The notes below the pieces were generated by a model. The model did not search any database. It worked only from the letters and a program-made list of their open reading frames with translations, and was not told the DNA's origin. Both the position numbers and the translations under genes were made by a program. This document shows, one piece after another, positions 1-7,856 of a stretch of DNA of 64,000 bases. Source of the stretch: Desulfosporosinus sp. I2 (GTDB lineage: Bacteria > Bacillota > Desulfitobacteriia > Desulfitobacteriales > Desulfitobacteriaceae); the NCBI RefSeq assembly GCF_000960765.1, contig NZ_JYNH01000008.1:1-64000 (forward strand), in the 5' to 3' direction. Each line of letters starts with the position of its first letter. The first letter of the stretch is position 1.

Positions 1-117
1 ACAGAAGGAGGAAATTAGTAGATGTAATGAAAATGGATGGTAGATAAAAAGCTCATTTCTCAGGCCTATCCTTATCAGGAGTTAGTGGATTTAATCTGCT
101 CTCCAAATAGTAATTAA
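1..117 (+). pseudogene. decayed C-terminal tail of an ABC importer substrate-binding protein
   Basis: Reading positions 3-32 in one frame and 34-117 in another gives a continuous tail of the kind that ends SsuA/TauA-type binding proteins: (R)KLVDVMK followed by WMVDKKLISQAYPYQELVDL, then SPNSN and a stop at 115-117. Neither frame is open alone. Dropping one base in the A-run at 30-33 joins them. The tail lies directly before an ATPase and a permease of the same importer class, where the binding-protein gene is normally found. Only the tail is inside the window, so a sequencing error cannot be told from a real mutation. Confidence 0.45.
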
Positions 118-195
118 TTGTAATTCCAATTTAGGATGATTGTTTTAAGAAATAAGTCATTAGAAAGTTAGAGATTAGATAAAGGAGAAAAACCT

Positions 196-954
196 GTGAT
201 AGAAGTTTCTCATTGCGATCTAGCCTACATTCAAGGAACCTCACAGGTCAAAGTCTACGACCAGTTTGATTTGAAGATTGAACCTGGAGAAAGTCTAGTC
301 CTTATCGGTCCATCGGGCTGCGGAAAAAGCACTCTTCTTTACCTTCTATCTGGATTGCTACGACCAACAGGGGGTGAGATTAAGATTTGGGGTGAGAAAG
401 TAGTAGAGACTCGTCAAAAAACAGCCTTTATTCTGCAAGAATATGGGCTGTTTCCTTGGCTCAATGTAGAGCAAAATGTTACTCTGGGTTTACGGGTCCG
501 GCATATACCCAAGAGGAAGTATCAGAGCATCGTGGAGGAAATGATTCACAAAATGGGGTTATGGGAAGTGAAACATCATTTTCCGAGCCAGTTGAGCGGT
601 GGACAAAGACAGAGAGTGGCTTTGGCTCGGGCGTTAACCCTACAACCGGATCTTTTGTTGATGGATGAACCTCTATCTGCCCTTGACGCTTTGACCCGTG
701 AACGGCTTCAAAACCTCTTATTAGAAATTTGGCAGGAACGAAAATTAACCACAGTTTTAGTGACTCACAGTATTGAAGAGGCAGTTTTTCTCGGCAGTAG
801 GATCTTAGTCCTTGTGGATGGTCGACCCACGCATATTATGGGCGAAATCGATAACCCTCGTGTAGGGCAAATGGGCTATCGTCAGACAGCGGATTTTTTC
901 CAAAAGACAAGTTATGTCCGCTCTCTTCTGGAAAAGGAGGGAGCAACAGTATGA
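196..954 (+). CDS. ABC transporter ATP-binding protein, nitrate/sulfonate/taurine type
   Basis: Cytoplasmic ATPase (252 aa) of an importer for a small organic anion such as an alkanesulfonate, taurine or a similar molecule. Walker A GPSGCGKST is at about residues 38-46. The Q-loop reads QEYGLFPWLNV, the signature LSGGQRQRVALARAL, Walker B LLLMDEP, and the H-loop VTHSIEEAVFLGSR. That order and the PW after the Q-loop are typical of the SsuB/TauB/NrtD group. The GTG start at 196 follows AAAGGAG at 181-187. It shares ATGA with the permease downstream, so the two are translationally coupled. The substrate cannot be read from the sequence. Confidence 0.9.
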   Translation: MIEVSHCDLAYIQGTSQVKVYDQFDLKIEPGESLVLIGPSGCGKSTLLYLLSGLLRPTGGEIKIWGEKVVETRQKTAFILQEYGLFPWLNVEQNVTLGLRVRHIPKRKYQSIVEEMIHKMGLWEVKHHFPSQLSGGQRQRVALARALTLQPDLLLMDEPLSALDALTRERLQNLLLEIWQERKLTTVLVTHSIEEAVFLGSRILVLVDGRPTHIMGEIDNPRVGQMGYRQTADFFQKTSYVRSLLEKEGATV

Positions 955-1721
955 CCTGGAAAGCAAGAAAACTTCAAGGACAGTTCTTGGGATATCTAGG
1001 AGCTACGATATTTTTGTTGGCCCTTTGGCAATACGCTGCTTGGAGCCTTAAAACTCCTCTTTTACCCACACCTGGAGCTGCTTTGAAAGCTACTCTAAGG
1101 TTATTAGAAGCAGATCTGGGCCGACATCTATGGGTTAGTACTTATCGAGTGGTTATATCAACCTTTATTTCCCTATTTCTAGGGCTTCCTCTAGGATTAA
1201 TAATGGGTTATGAACGAAGAATTGATCGCTTTTTAGCTCCTTTAGTTTATCTTACTTACCCAATTCCTAAAATAGTCTTTCTTCCTCTAATCCTCTTATT
1301 TCTGGGTTTGGGGGACCGTTCTAAGATATTTCTGATTACTTTTATCGTCTTCTTTCAAATTTTAGTCACAACTCGTGATGCAGTTCGAAAAGTTCAATCT
1401 GAAACGATTTCTTCACTGCGATCTTTGGGAGGGAATCGTGCACAGATCTATCGCTACGTACTATTGCCTGCAAGCTTACCAGATGTTCTGACAGCTCTGC
1501 GCCTGAGCATGGGAACTGCCATTGCCGTCTTGTTCTTTGCGGAATCATTTGCGACGACAGAAGGGTTAGGGTACTTCATTATGGACTCGTGGAGCCGAGC
1601 TGCTCCGGATGAGATGTTTGCAGGAATTATAATGATGGCACTATTAGGAGTTAGTTTATTTATAGTTGTGGATCTCTTGGAAAAGGTTCTTTGTCGTTGG
1701 CAGGACTTAAAAGGGAACTGA
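951..1721 (+). CDS. ABC transporter permease, nitrate/sulfonate/taurine type
   Basis: Inner-membrane permease (256 aa) that pairs with the ATPase at 196. It has about six hydrophobic segments. The cytoplasmic coupling loop has the binding-protein-dependent permease pattern (SLRSLGGNRAQIYRYVLLPA), where the glycine-containing loop contacts the ATPase. The fold is that of the SsuC/TauC family (BPD_transp_1), and the length is normal. The start overlaps the ATPase stop by four bases (ATGA), with GGAGGG just upstream inside the ATPase gene. No substrate-specific feature is visible. Confidence 0.9.
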   Translation: MTWKARKLQGQFLGYLGATIFLLALWQYAAWSLKTPLLPTPGAALKATLRLLEADLGRHLWVSTYRVVISTFISLFLGLPLGLIMGYERRIDRFLAPLVYLTYPIPKIVFLPLILLFLGLGDRSKIFLITFIVFFQILVTTRDAVRKVQSETISSLRSLGGNRAQIYRYVLLPASLPDVLTALRLSMGTAIAVLFFAESFATTEGLGYFIMDSWSRAAPDEMFAGIIMMALLGVSLFIVVDLLEKVLCRWQDLKGN

Positions 1722-1800
1722 AACTGTGATAAAAGAGCATAGTATGACCGATTATTTAAAAGTCTTGGTTATTAATATCTTTATACGAGGAGTGAAAACT

Positions 1801-2169
1801 ATGGCTGAATTCAAAGAAGTTAGTAATTCTCAAACTTTGAACGAAATTTTAGACGAGTCAATTCAACGCAAGGTGTTTATTTTTAAACATAGCACGACAT
1901 GTCCAATTAGTGCTCGTGCTTGGCAAGAGGTTCAGAATTTTATTAATCAAAGTTCAAGTGAAATCCTTGTAACCATGATCAAAGTGATTGAATCCCGGCC
2001 GATTTCTAATCAGGTGGCTGAGGATTTAGGGGTTAAACATCAATCTCCTCAAGTTTTACTTTTAAGTGATCGACAGGTCATCTGGACTACTTCACATCAG
2101 TCAGTCACTCAGGCTAATCTTATTAAAGCACTGGCAGGGGAAATTCAGCCTTTTAATCTTAACCTATAG
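1801..2169 (+). CDS. ytxJ: YtxJ-type monothiol bacilliredoxin
   Basis: Small cytoplasmic thioredoxin-fold protein (122 aa) with the family motif TTCPIS (KHSTTCPISARAW). The single cysteine is the one thought to remove bacillithiol from modified protein thiols. The family (DUF2847) is usually about 110 residues. An upstream GTG at 1726 would add 25 residues without homology. The ATG at 1801, preceded by GAGGAG at 1787-1792, gives the normal N-terminus and was chosen. It sits 79 bases after the permease gene and could be co-transcribed with it, but a functional link is not evident. Its presence suggests that the host makes bacillithiol or a similar low-molecular-weight thiol. Confidence 0.8.
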   Translation: MAEFKEVSNSQTLNEILDESIQRKVFIFKHSTTCPISARAWQEVQNFINQSSSEILVTMIKVIESRPISNQVAEDLGVKHQSPQVLLLSDRQVIWTTSHQSVTQANLIKALAGEIQPFNLNL

Positions 2170-2289
2170 TTAGAATGGCATTTTTACACGCCACATAACT
2201 ATTTCACTTTACTTAATTCACAGGAATTGGAATATAATGATTAAGAGTAGCCTAGTGAATTAAGGATGAGGAAGAGGTGATATCTAGTC

Positions 2290-3123
2290 ATGAAGTACAG
2301 TGAATTTGAATTTGGACTTAATAATGGGGCCGCTCTTTTTGCGAGGGAGTGGCGACCGGAACGTGACGTTCGAGGGGTTGTTTGCCTTGTCCATGGATTG
2401 GGAGAACACAGTGGTCGGTATGCTCATTTGGCATTGGCCTTAACTCAAGCAGGCTATGTTCTCATGAGCTATGATCAAATTGGTCACGGAAAATCGCTGG
2501 GTCAGCGTGGACATACTCCATCCTATGAAAGGCTTCTGGATGATATTGATAGTTTTAGACAAGAATGCTTGCAACGTTTTCCTAGTTTACCACTCTTTCT
2601 TTATGGACATAGTCTAGGTGGTAACTTAGTGCTTAATGATTGTTTACGCCGTCAACCTGAGTTTAAGGGAGTCATTGCTACCAGTCCTTGGCTAAGATTG
2701 ACGGTTGAACCAACTGCTCTCGCTAAATTATTGGCCTTTGTGTTAAATAAAGTCTGGCCAACCTTTTCACTGTCTAACGGTCTTGATGTTCATGCTCTAT
2801 CCCATGACAAAAGCATGGTCGATGCCTATAAGCTCGATCCTCTTGTCCATGACCGCATTTCTGTTCGAATGCTTACCACGGTAGAGCAGGCAGGACTCTG
2901 GGCAGTCGAAAATGCGGCCCAGTTTAAGTTACCCTTGTTACTAATGCACGGCGGGGCAGATCCCATAACATCTGTTGACGCTTCGTCAAACTTTGCGGCG
3001 CAGATCGAACAAGGCTGCACTTTGAAAATTTGGACTGGCTTATTCCATGAGCTTCATAACGAAACCGATAAATCGGAGATAATTGCCTACCTAATCACTT
3101 GGTTAGATTCACTGACCCCATGA
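2290..3123 (+). CDS. alpha/beta hydrolase, monoacylglycerol lipase/lysophospholipase-like
   Basis: Serine hydrolase (277 aa) of the Hydrolase_4 (serine aminopeptidase S33-like) family, probably cleaving a lipid ester in the cytoplasm. The oxyanion region is VHGLGEHSGRY near residue 35. The nucleophile elbow is GHSLGG near residue 114. The acid is the Asp in HGGADPITS and the base is the His in GLFHELHNE. All are in the order and spacing of bacterial monoglyceride lipases. No signal peptide is seen. The ATG at 2290 follows GAGGAAGAGGTGA. It is a single gene ending in a hairpin (3165-3195). The natural substrate cannot be deduced. Confidence 0.85.
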   Translation: MKYSEFEFGLNNGAALFAREWRPERDVRGVVCLVHGLGEHSGRYAHLALALTQAGYVLMSYDQIGHGKSLGQRGHTPSYERLLDDIDSFRQECLQRFPSLPLFLYGHSLGGNLVLNDCLRRQPEFKGVIATSPWLRLTVEPTALAKLLAFVLNKVWPTFSLSNGLDVHALSHDKSMVDAYKLDPLVHDRISVRMLTTVEQAGLWAVENAAQFKLPLLLMHGGADPITSVDASSNFAAQIEQGCTLKIWTGLFHELHNETDKSEIIAYLITWLDSLTP

Positions 3124-3164
3124 AACTAGGATCCATTAAATGACCTATGATATAATCTTCTAAA

Positions 3165-3195
3165 TATACCTTACTCCAATAATGGGGTAGGGTAT
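3165..3195 (+). terminator. hairpin after the hydrolase gene
   Basis: The arms ATACCTTACTCC and GGGGTAGGGTAT pair, with two G-T pairs, around a six-base loop. A T-rich stretch (ATTTCAATT) follows. This is probably a weak intrinsic terminator between the hydrolase and the iron-sulfur protein. It also lies close to the likely promoter region of the latter. Confidence 0.5.
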
Positions 3196-3216
3196 TTCAA
3201 TTAACTGAGGTGTAAC

Positions 3217-5205
3217 ATGGAAGCGACAAGGGAGATATATTGGAATATTAACGGTAAGGGCGTTATGTATAGCGTCGCTCTAATAGCCTTCGTAATTTTA
3301 ATAGTTGGCGTTACTCAAAAGGTTCAGAGCTGGAATAAGGGTCGACCCATCAAGTACGATAATCTGGGCTTAAGATTTAAGATGTTTTTTTCAGCCATCC
3401 TCCAACATGACAAAGGGGTTTTCAGGGGAACTTTCCGTCGATTCATGCATTTATTTGTTTTTTATGGTTTTCTTATGTTGAGCTTTGGAACGTTAGTGAT
3501 TGCTATCCAAGATCATTTTGGAATTCCGTTATTCTATGGAAAGAAGTATTTAATCCTGAGCCTACTGCTTGATTTATTTGGATTATTGACCATGATAGGA
3601 ATTGTGATGGCCACCTATAAGCGATATATTGATAAACCAGACCATGAAGATTACTCCTTTGATGACGCAGTTTTGCTCATTCTCGTCTTTGCAATCCTTT
3701 TAACTGGTTTTATGTTAGAGGGCTTGCGCATTTTTTCAACCAACGATCTTTGGAGATGGTGGTCACCAGTCGGTCTATTCTTCTCCAATGTATATCAAAA
3801 ATCAGGATTATCAGTTCCGTTGGCTTTGAGATTTCATGCTTTTATTTGGTATTTTCATATGCTTTTAACCTTTAGTTTTATCGCCTACATTCCGTATTCA
3901 AAATTGTTTCACATGGTGGCATCTCCGCTGAACATTTTCCTCAGATCGTTTTCTCCAACAGGGACGTTAACGACGAGTGCTATACTATCTAATGATGCTG
4001 ATAAGATTGGCGCTGGACGACTTGAAGAGTTTAGCAAGAAGCAGCTTATTGAATTAGATGCTTGTATATCCTGTGGGAGGTGTCAAAAAGGTTGTCCTGC
4101 CTATATGAGTGGTGCGCCTTTATCCCCAAGGGTGGTTATACAAAGTTTGAAAAAGCACGCCAACCAAAGCAACTCTCTTTTCAAAAGAGGTCTAATCAAT
4201 GGTTCCCCAATCATAGATCAGGTGATCTCAAAAGAAACGCTATTAGCTTGTTCGACCTGTGGACTATGTGAAGAAAAATGTCCAATGTCTATTGAACATA
4301 TTAAACGAATCGTTGATATGCGCAGAAGTCTTAACACTGAGGACAAGGGTTACCCGTTGGAGGTCGAAACAATTTTTAAGACTCTTTCGAGAGAGGGGAA
4401 TCCTTGGGGATTTCGTCAAGAGAGTAAGTATTATCTGGGAGATTCACAGATTTCATTACTTAGTGAAAAGAAGCAGACAGATATTCTTTATTGGGTCGGT
4501 TGTTTTGGTTCCTATGAATCTCGCAATCAGAAGGTCTCTGAAGTAATGTTCAAAATTTTACAGAAGGCAGGCGTTGATTATGCGGTTTTGGGAACGGAAG
4601 AAACGTGTTGCGGAGATTCAGTAAGGCGTCTCGGTAATGAAAAGCTCTTTCAACAATTAGCCCTTGAAACTATCCAAAAATTAAAGCGCTATGAATTCAA
4701 GACAATCGTGACTCATTGTCCGCATTGTTTTAACACTCTAAAAAATGAGTACCCACAGTTCGGTGGGAATTATCAAGTAATGCACCATTCGGAATTCATT
4801 CTAAACCTCATTAAATCTGGAAAAATAAGCCTAAAGGGTGTCCTTAAAAGCAAAGTTACGTTTCATGATCCTTGTTATTTAGGGAGATATAATGATGTTT
4901 ATCAGGCACCCAGAGAAGTCATAGCCTCAATTCCAGGACTTGAATTAGTAGAAATGAAAAACAATCGAACTTGGGGTTTCTGTTGTGGTGCTGGGGGTGG
5001 GCGACTATGGACTGATAATCATGACAATCTCCAGAAGGGTGATCAAATTCACGACATTTTGGTAAAGAAAGCTTTAAGAACTGAAACTGAGATCCTTGCC
5101 ACAGCCTGCTCCTTATGTTTAACGACGTTGACAGAAGCAATATCCAGTTCTGGTGCAAATCTTGAAAGTAAAGATATCGCAGAATTAGTTTACGATGTCC
5201 TATAG
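3217..5205 (+). CDS. membrane HdrDE-like iron-sulfur oxidoreductase (candidate ETF:menaquinone oxidoreductase)
   Basis: This 662-residue protein joins two units. Residues 1 to about 265 form a membrane domain of five or six helices with several histidines, resembling the nitrate-reductase-gamma/HdrE/DsrM haem b domain. The rest is a cytoplasmic HdrD-like part with two 4Fe-4S motifs (CISCGRCQKGCP and CSTCGLCEEKCP) and two CCG-type domains. The second CCG domain ends in GFCCGAGGGRLW. Proteins of this build in Firmicutes and Actinobacteria are proposed, and in some cases shown, to pass electrons from acyl-CoA-derived ETF to menaquinone. No etf gene is adjacent, so that role is inferred. ATG 3217 follows a GAGGTG. 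It is monocistronic with a strong terminator. Confidence 0.8.
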   Translation: MEATREIYWNINGKGVMYSVALIAFVILIVGVTQKVQSWNKGRPIKYDNLGLRFKMFFSAILQHDKGVFRGTFRRFMHLFVFYGFLMLSFGTLVIAIQDHFGIPLFYGKKYLILSLLLDLFGLLTMIGIVMATYKRYIDKPDHEDYSFDDAVLLILVFAILLTGFMLEGLRIFSTNDLWRWWSPVGLFFSNVYQKSGLSVPLALRFHAFIWYFHMLLTFSFIAYIPYSKLFHMVASPLNIFLRSFSPTGTLTTSAILSNDADKIGAGRLEEFSKKQLIELDACISCGRCQKGCPAYMSGAPLSPRVVIQSLKKHANQSNSLFKRGLINGSPIIDQVISKETLLACSTCGLCEEKCPMSIEHIKRIVDMRRSLNTEDKGYPLEVETIFKTLSREGNPWGFRQESKYYLGDSQISLLSEKKQTDILYWVGCFGSYESRNQKVSEVMFKILQKAGVDYAVLGTEETCCGDSVRRLGNEKLFQQLALETIQKLKRYEFKTIVTHCPHCFNTLKNEYPQFGGNYQVMHHSEFILNLIKSGKISLKGVLKSKVTFHDPCYLGRYNDVYQAPREVIASIPGLELVEMKNNRTWGFCCGAGGGRLWTDNHDNLQKGDQIHDILVKKALRTETEILATACSLCLTTLTEAISSSGANLESKDIAELVYDVL

Positions 5206-5206
5206 T

Positions 5207-5250
5207 AAAAACATGAGGTTGACCTGAACCGTCAACCTCATGTTTTTTTT
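5207..5250 (+). terminator. strong intrinsic terminator
   Basis: A perfect hairpin (arms ACATGAGGTTGAC and GTCAACCTCATGT, seven-base loop) is followed by eight T. A-rich sequence precedes the left arm, so it may also act on transcripts arriving from the PspC gene on the opposite strand. Confidence 0.9.
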
Positions 5251-5286
5251 AGTTATTAAAGACATAGTGATGATCAGCAAGGATCA

Positions 5287-5475
5287 CTATTGAGAATCTA
5301 AAGGAATAACCAGCCAAGCAACAAGATAGGCCAAAAATCCTGTGCCCCCTACGAAGAGAAGAAGTATTGCGGCAATTCGCACGAGACTGGGATCCACTGC
5401 TAAGTATTCGGCTAATCCTCCACATACACCACCAAGTTGTTTATCAAGGCTAGATCGATACAAACGTTTCGGCAT
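5287..5475 (-). CDS. PspC domain membrane protein
   Basis: A 62-residue protein that is almost entirely one PspC domain: an N-terminal [23 protein letters not shown], then DPSLVRI and one or two hydrophobic helices ending in VAWLVIP. Such stand-alone PspC proteins sit in the cytoplasmic membrane and are linked to envelope-stress responses. The minus-strand ATG at 5475 is preceded by GGGAGG. It is a lone gene facing the terminator of the preceding one. Confidence 0.85.
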   Translation of the reverse strand: MPKRLYRSSLDKQLGGVCGGLAEYLAVDPSLVRIAAILLLFVGGTGFLAYLVAWLVIPLDSQ

Positions 5476-5830
5476 ACCTTACCCTCCCTTTAAACATTGT
5501 ACAGCCTATAGAATTTTATCTCTTGGCTATTTTTAGCTCACACTCTTAATACGCAAGAAGGGATCTAATTGTTACATCTTGCTAATAATATTTTTTTTAG
5601 TCTACTTTTCAAGGGCCATATTTAGGGGATTTCGAGGAACTGTTATTTATTATTCAACCATTATATTCCAGATTCATTTGATAATTGCTTTAATTTATGA
5701 TAAATTTCAAATGACTAGTATAAAGATAATGTATATCAATCAATTGAATTAGATGATGAATCAATAATAATCAATAATAATTCGTTAACTCTTAAGTATT
5801 AATATATTTAGAAATAAGGGAGAGAGAACG
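5476..5830. other. AT-rich intergenic region, no gene seen
   Basis: About 355 bases between the divergent PspC and DUF502 genes with no credible reading frame. It must hold both promoters. A short direct repeat (AATCAATAAT twice, followed by a third partial copy) lies at about 5759-5783. No clear operator was found. Confidence 0.5.
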
Positions 5831-6412
5831 TTGAAGAAATTTATCGGCATTTTTCTAAAGGGTCTATTAGTCCTAACTCCTATAGCGATTACATTCTATA
5901 TTCTATATAAAATGTTTTTAGTAACTGATGGATTATTTAAAGGATTGCTGGAGCGTGCTGGCTTATATTTTCCTGGGTTCGGAGTGATTGTCACTCTGGC
6001 CATGATCTTTCTAGTCGGTTTGTTAGCTTCAAACTGGTTGACGAATCGATTACTTAATTATTTAGATAAGATTTTTATTAAAGTACCCCTTCTCGGAAGT
6101 ATCTATGGAATTATTAAAGATACTGTAAATTCCTTTTCAGCGAATAAAAAGGGCTTTTCGCGTTTAGTCGTAGTTAACATGTCCGATGAACTTAAGCTGC
6201 TAGGATTTCTCACGAATGACGAAGAAAGCGCCTTTATTCCAAAGGGTTACGTAGCAGTCTACCTAATGCAGTCAATGCAATGGGCTGGGAATCTGATTCT
6301 TGTGCCGGAAGAGAAAGTTCAACAGATCGAAGTTTCCTCTGAAGATGCCTTGAAGTTTATTGCTTCTGCTGGGCTTTTAAGTAAGAAGGCGACACATGAA
6401 GCCATGAATTAA
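5831..6412 (+). CDS. DUF502 family membrane protein
   Basis: A 193-residue protein with two N-terminal membrane helices (about residues 8-28 and 50-70) and a soluble remainder. The family pattern is present: VLTPIAITFYILYKMF, then VPLLGSIYGIIKDTVNSF, and a conserved VAVYLMQ segment. The function of DUF502 proteins is unknown; they are widespread in bacteria and plants. The TTG start at 5831 is preceded by GGGAGAGAG. It is transcribed alone. Confidence 0.8.
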   Translation: MKKFIGIFLKGLLVLTPIAITFYILYKMFLVTDGLFKGLLERAGLYFPGFGVIVTLAMIFLVGLLASNWLTNRLLNYLDKIFIKVPLLGSIYGIIKDTVNSFSANKKGFSRLVVVNMSDELKLLGFLTNDEESAFIPKGYVAVYLMQSMQWAGNLILVPEEKVQQIEVSSEDALKFIASAGLLSKKATHEAMN

Positions 6413-6443
6413 GGCTTGCCCAAGTTGGGCAAGCCTTAATTCA
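6408..6443 (+). terminator. long hairpin overlapping the DUF502 stop codon
   Basis: A 15-bp perfect hairpin (AATTAAGGCTTGCCC, five-base loop, GGGCAAGCCTTAATT) includes the TAA stop. It has no long T-run on either side. It may end both the DUF502 transcript and the convergent DUF1540 transcript. Confidence 0.65.
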
Positions 6444-6475
6444 TTCGATTTAATTAGTAACTTTCTGACGATTAA

Positions 6476-6649
6476 TTACTCGGGAAGAAACGTTGCGCAG
6501 TCTGTCATTTCTGTGCTCTGAGCATTTGGGGATTGAACTTCAATTTTGTCAGCATGGCAATGATTACCTTGACCATAATAATGGCATGTGTTCACCACAC
6601 ATGTAATTCCTCCATTTGGCTGAGGCATTTTTTGAGCGCGTTGTGCCAT
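6476..6649 (-). CDS. DUF1540 small cysteine-rich protein
   Basis: A 57-residue protein with the DUF1540 pattern: ITCVVNTCHYYGQGNHCHADKI, then a tail with TEMTDCATF. The cysteines at about residues 17, 22, 31 and 51 probably bind a metal ion. The N-terminus is short and polar. The minus-strand ATG (6647-6649) has GGAGG eight bases upstream, which fixes the start. Family members occur in many Clostridia, often near sporulation or stress genes, and have no assigned function. Confidence 0.85.
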   Translation of the reverse strand: MAQRAQKMPQPNGGITCVVNTCHYYGQGNHCHADKIEVQSPNAQSTEMTDCATFLPE

Positions 6650-6910
6650 TGAGCATCCTCCTTTGTTTTTGAATTCCTATAATATTATTGCCCAGTTTGT
6701 ATCGATTCATGAATACCAATTCTTAACTTTATTTCATATTTTTGATTATTAAATTATATCATGCTATAGCGTTGCAAAATGACCTATTTAAGTGAAGCTT
6801 TATGATATATTATTGTTCAAATTCATAAAAGCTATTATCAATAGATAACGCTATCAAAGTCAATAATAGTTTATCGTCGATTAATAAGCTGATAAAGGAG
6901 AAACGTCATA

Positions 6911-7306
6911 ATGGATATCAAGCTTGATAAGAAGGGGTTGGAACCCTATAAAGCGATAGCCAACGAATATCTTAAGGACAAGAAAAAGTCTCTAGGCCTT
7001 CTCAATGAGGCACTACAAAAGGCTACGACTCATAGGAGCGCGTTGGGTGAAACCTGGGAGAAGTTACAATTGCTATTTGGAGTGTTAAGAGATTGGCTTA
7101 ACGGCAACTATAAGGAAATGCCTAAACGTTCTCTCCTGATGATTATCTTAGGAATTGTTTACTTCGTTTCGCCTATCGACGGAATTTTTGATTATATTCC
7201 TTTTGCTGGGTTGGTCGATGATGCTGCAGTGGCTGGTTTTGTTATTTCTCAAGTAAGCGTTGACCTTGAACGATATAAACTATGGAAAAAGCAAGTCGAA
7301 GCTTAG
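6911..7306 (+). CDS. YkvA/DUF1232 family membrane protein
   Basis: A 131-residue protein. The first 75 residues are polar and helical. They are followed by the DUF1232 core: LLMIILGIVYFVSPIDGI, then DYIPFAGLVDDAAVAGFVIS with the typical SPIDxIPD-like and DDAAV motifs. Two short membrane helices are likely. The function is unknown; relatives are called YkvA. The ATG at 6911 follows AAAGGAG. The gene ends in a clear terminator. Confidence 0.85.
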   Translation: MDIKLDKKGLEPYKAIANEYLKDKKKSLGLLNEALQKATTHRSALGETWEKLQLLFGVLRDWLNGNYKEMPKRSLLMIILGIVYFVSPIDGIFDYIPFAGLVDDAAVAGFVISQVSVDLERYKLWKKQVEA

Positions 7307-7331
7307 CTCGAACACTTGACACAAAATGGCA

Positions 7332-7370
7332 AAAAACAGCCTAAAACTTGCGGTTTAGGCTGTTTTTCTT
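7332..7370 (+). terminator. intrinsic terminator after the YkvA gene
   Basis: The arms AAACAGCCTAAA and TTTAGGCTGTTT close an eight-base loop and are followed by TTTTTCTTT. A-runs also precede the left arm. Confidence 0.9.
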
Positions 7371-7856
7371 TGCTGTGTTTCACACAGCCCCTTCATGTGG
7401 ATAGAGCCCTGTAGCGTAGTACTGCCGAAGTATTATCCGCAATATATGCGCAAGACTTCCTTAACTGTTCATTCGGAGGAAGGCCAGGGCGAGGTGATTT
7501 CTTAGACTATTAGAATTGTCAAATGAGCGTAAAATTCTGAGACAGTGTAACATATATTTTCAAAATGAATTTGTGGATAAAATCAAACATGCCGGGACAT
7601 TCAGAAAAATACGTAACATTGTTTAACATGTTTTTTGTTTCGGGGACATAAGAACTTGTTTTTTGCTTGCTTATTTGCTGGTACCAAATTTGCATAAGTG
7701 TTTATACATCTAAATATTAATCAGATCAATCTTAAATTATTTCATGCAATATATTACTTATTGATTCCAAGGTTAATAAAAATAGGGCATTCTTGTGTAT
7801 TTAGCCACCGTCAATGTGTCGATGTTGATAAATTTGAGGAAGAAGGGGAGTTATAT
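7371..7856. other. long leader region before the acyl-CoA dehydrogenase, no intact gene
   Basis: About 490 bases. No reading frame with a ribosome binding site and codon pattern of its own was found. The right half holds a sigma-54-type promoter (7679-7694). Upstream of it are three similar short words: GTAACAT at 7547-7553, GTAACAT at 7613-7619 and TTAACAT at 7623-7629. These are candidate binding sites for the nearby activator. Confidence 0.5.
7679..7694 (+). promoter_or_regulatory. sigma-54 (-24/-12) promoter
   Basis: TGGTACCAAATTTGCA matches the sigma-54 consensus TGGCAC-N5-TTGCW at all but one base, with the required ten bases between the invariant GG and GC. It lies about 160 bases before the acyl-CoA dehydrogenase start, in a stretch with no other gene. 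A sigma-54 activator is encoded just downstream of that gene. Confidence 0.65.

Noticed and set aside
7371-7560. Possible gene remnant before the sigma-54 promoter
   Set aside because: Several short frames were read in all phases; none resembled a known protein or had a ribosome binding site and start codon at a sensible distance.
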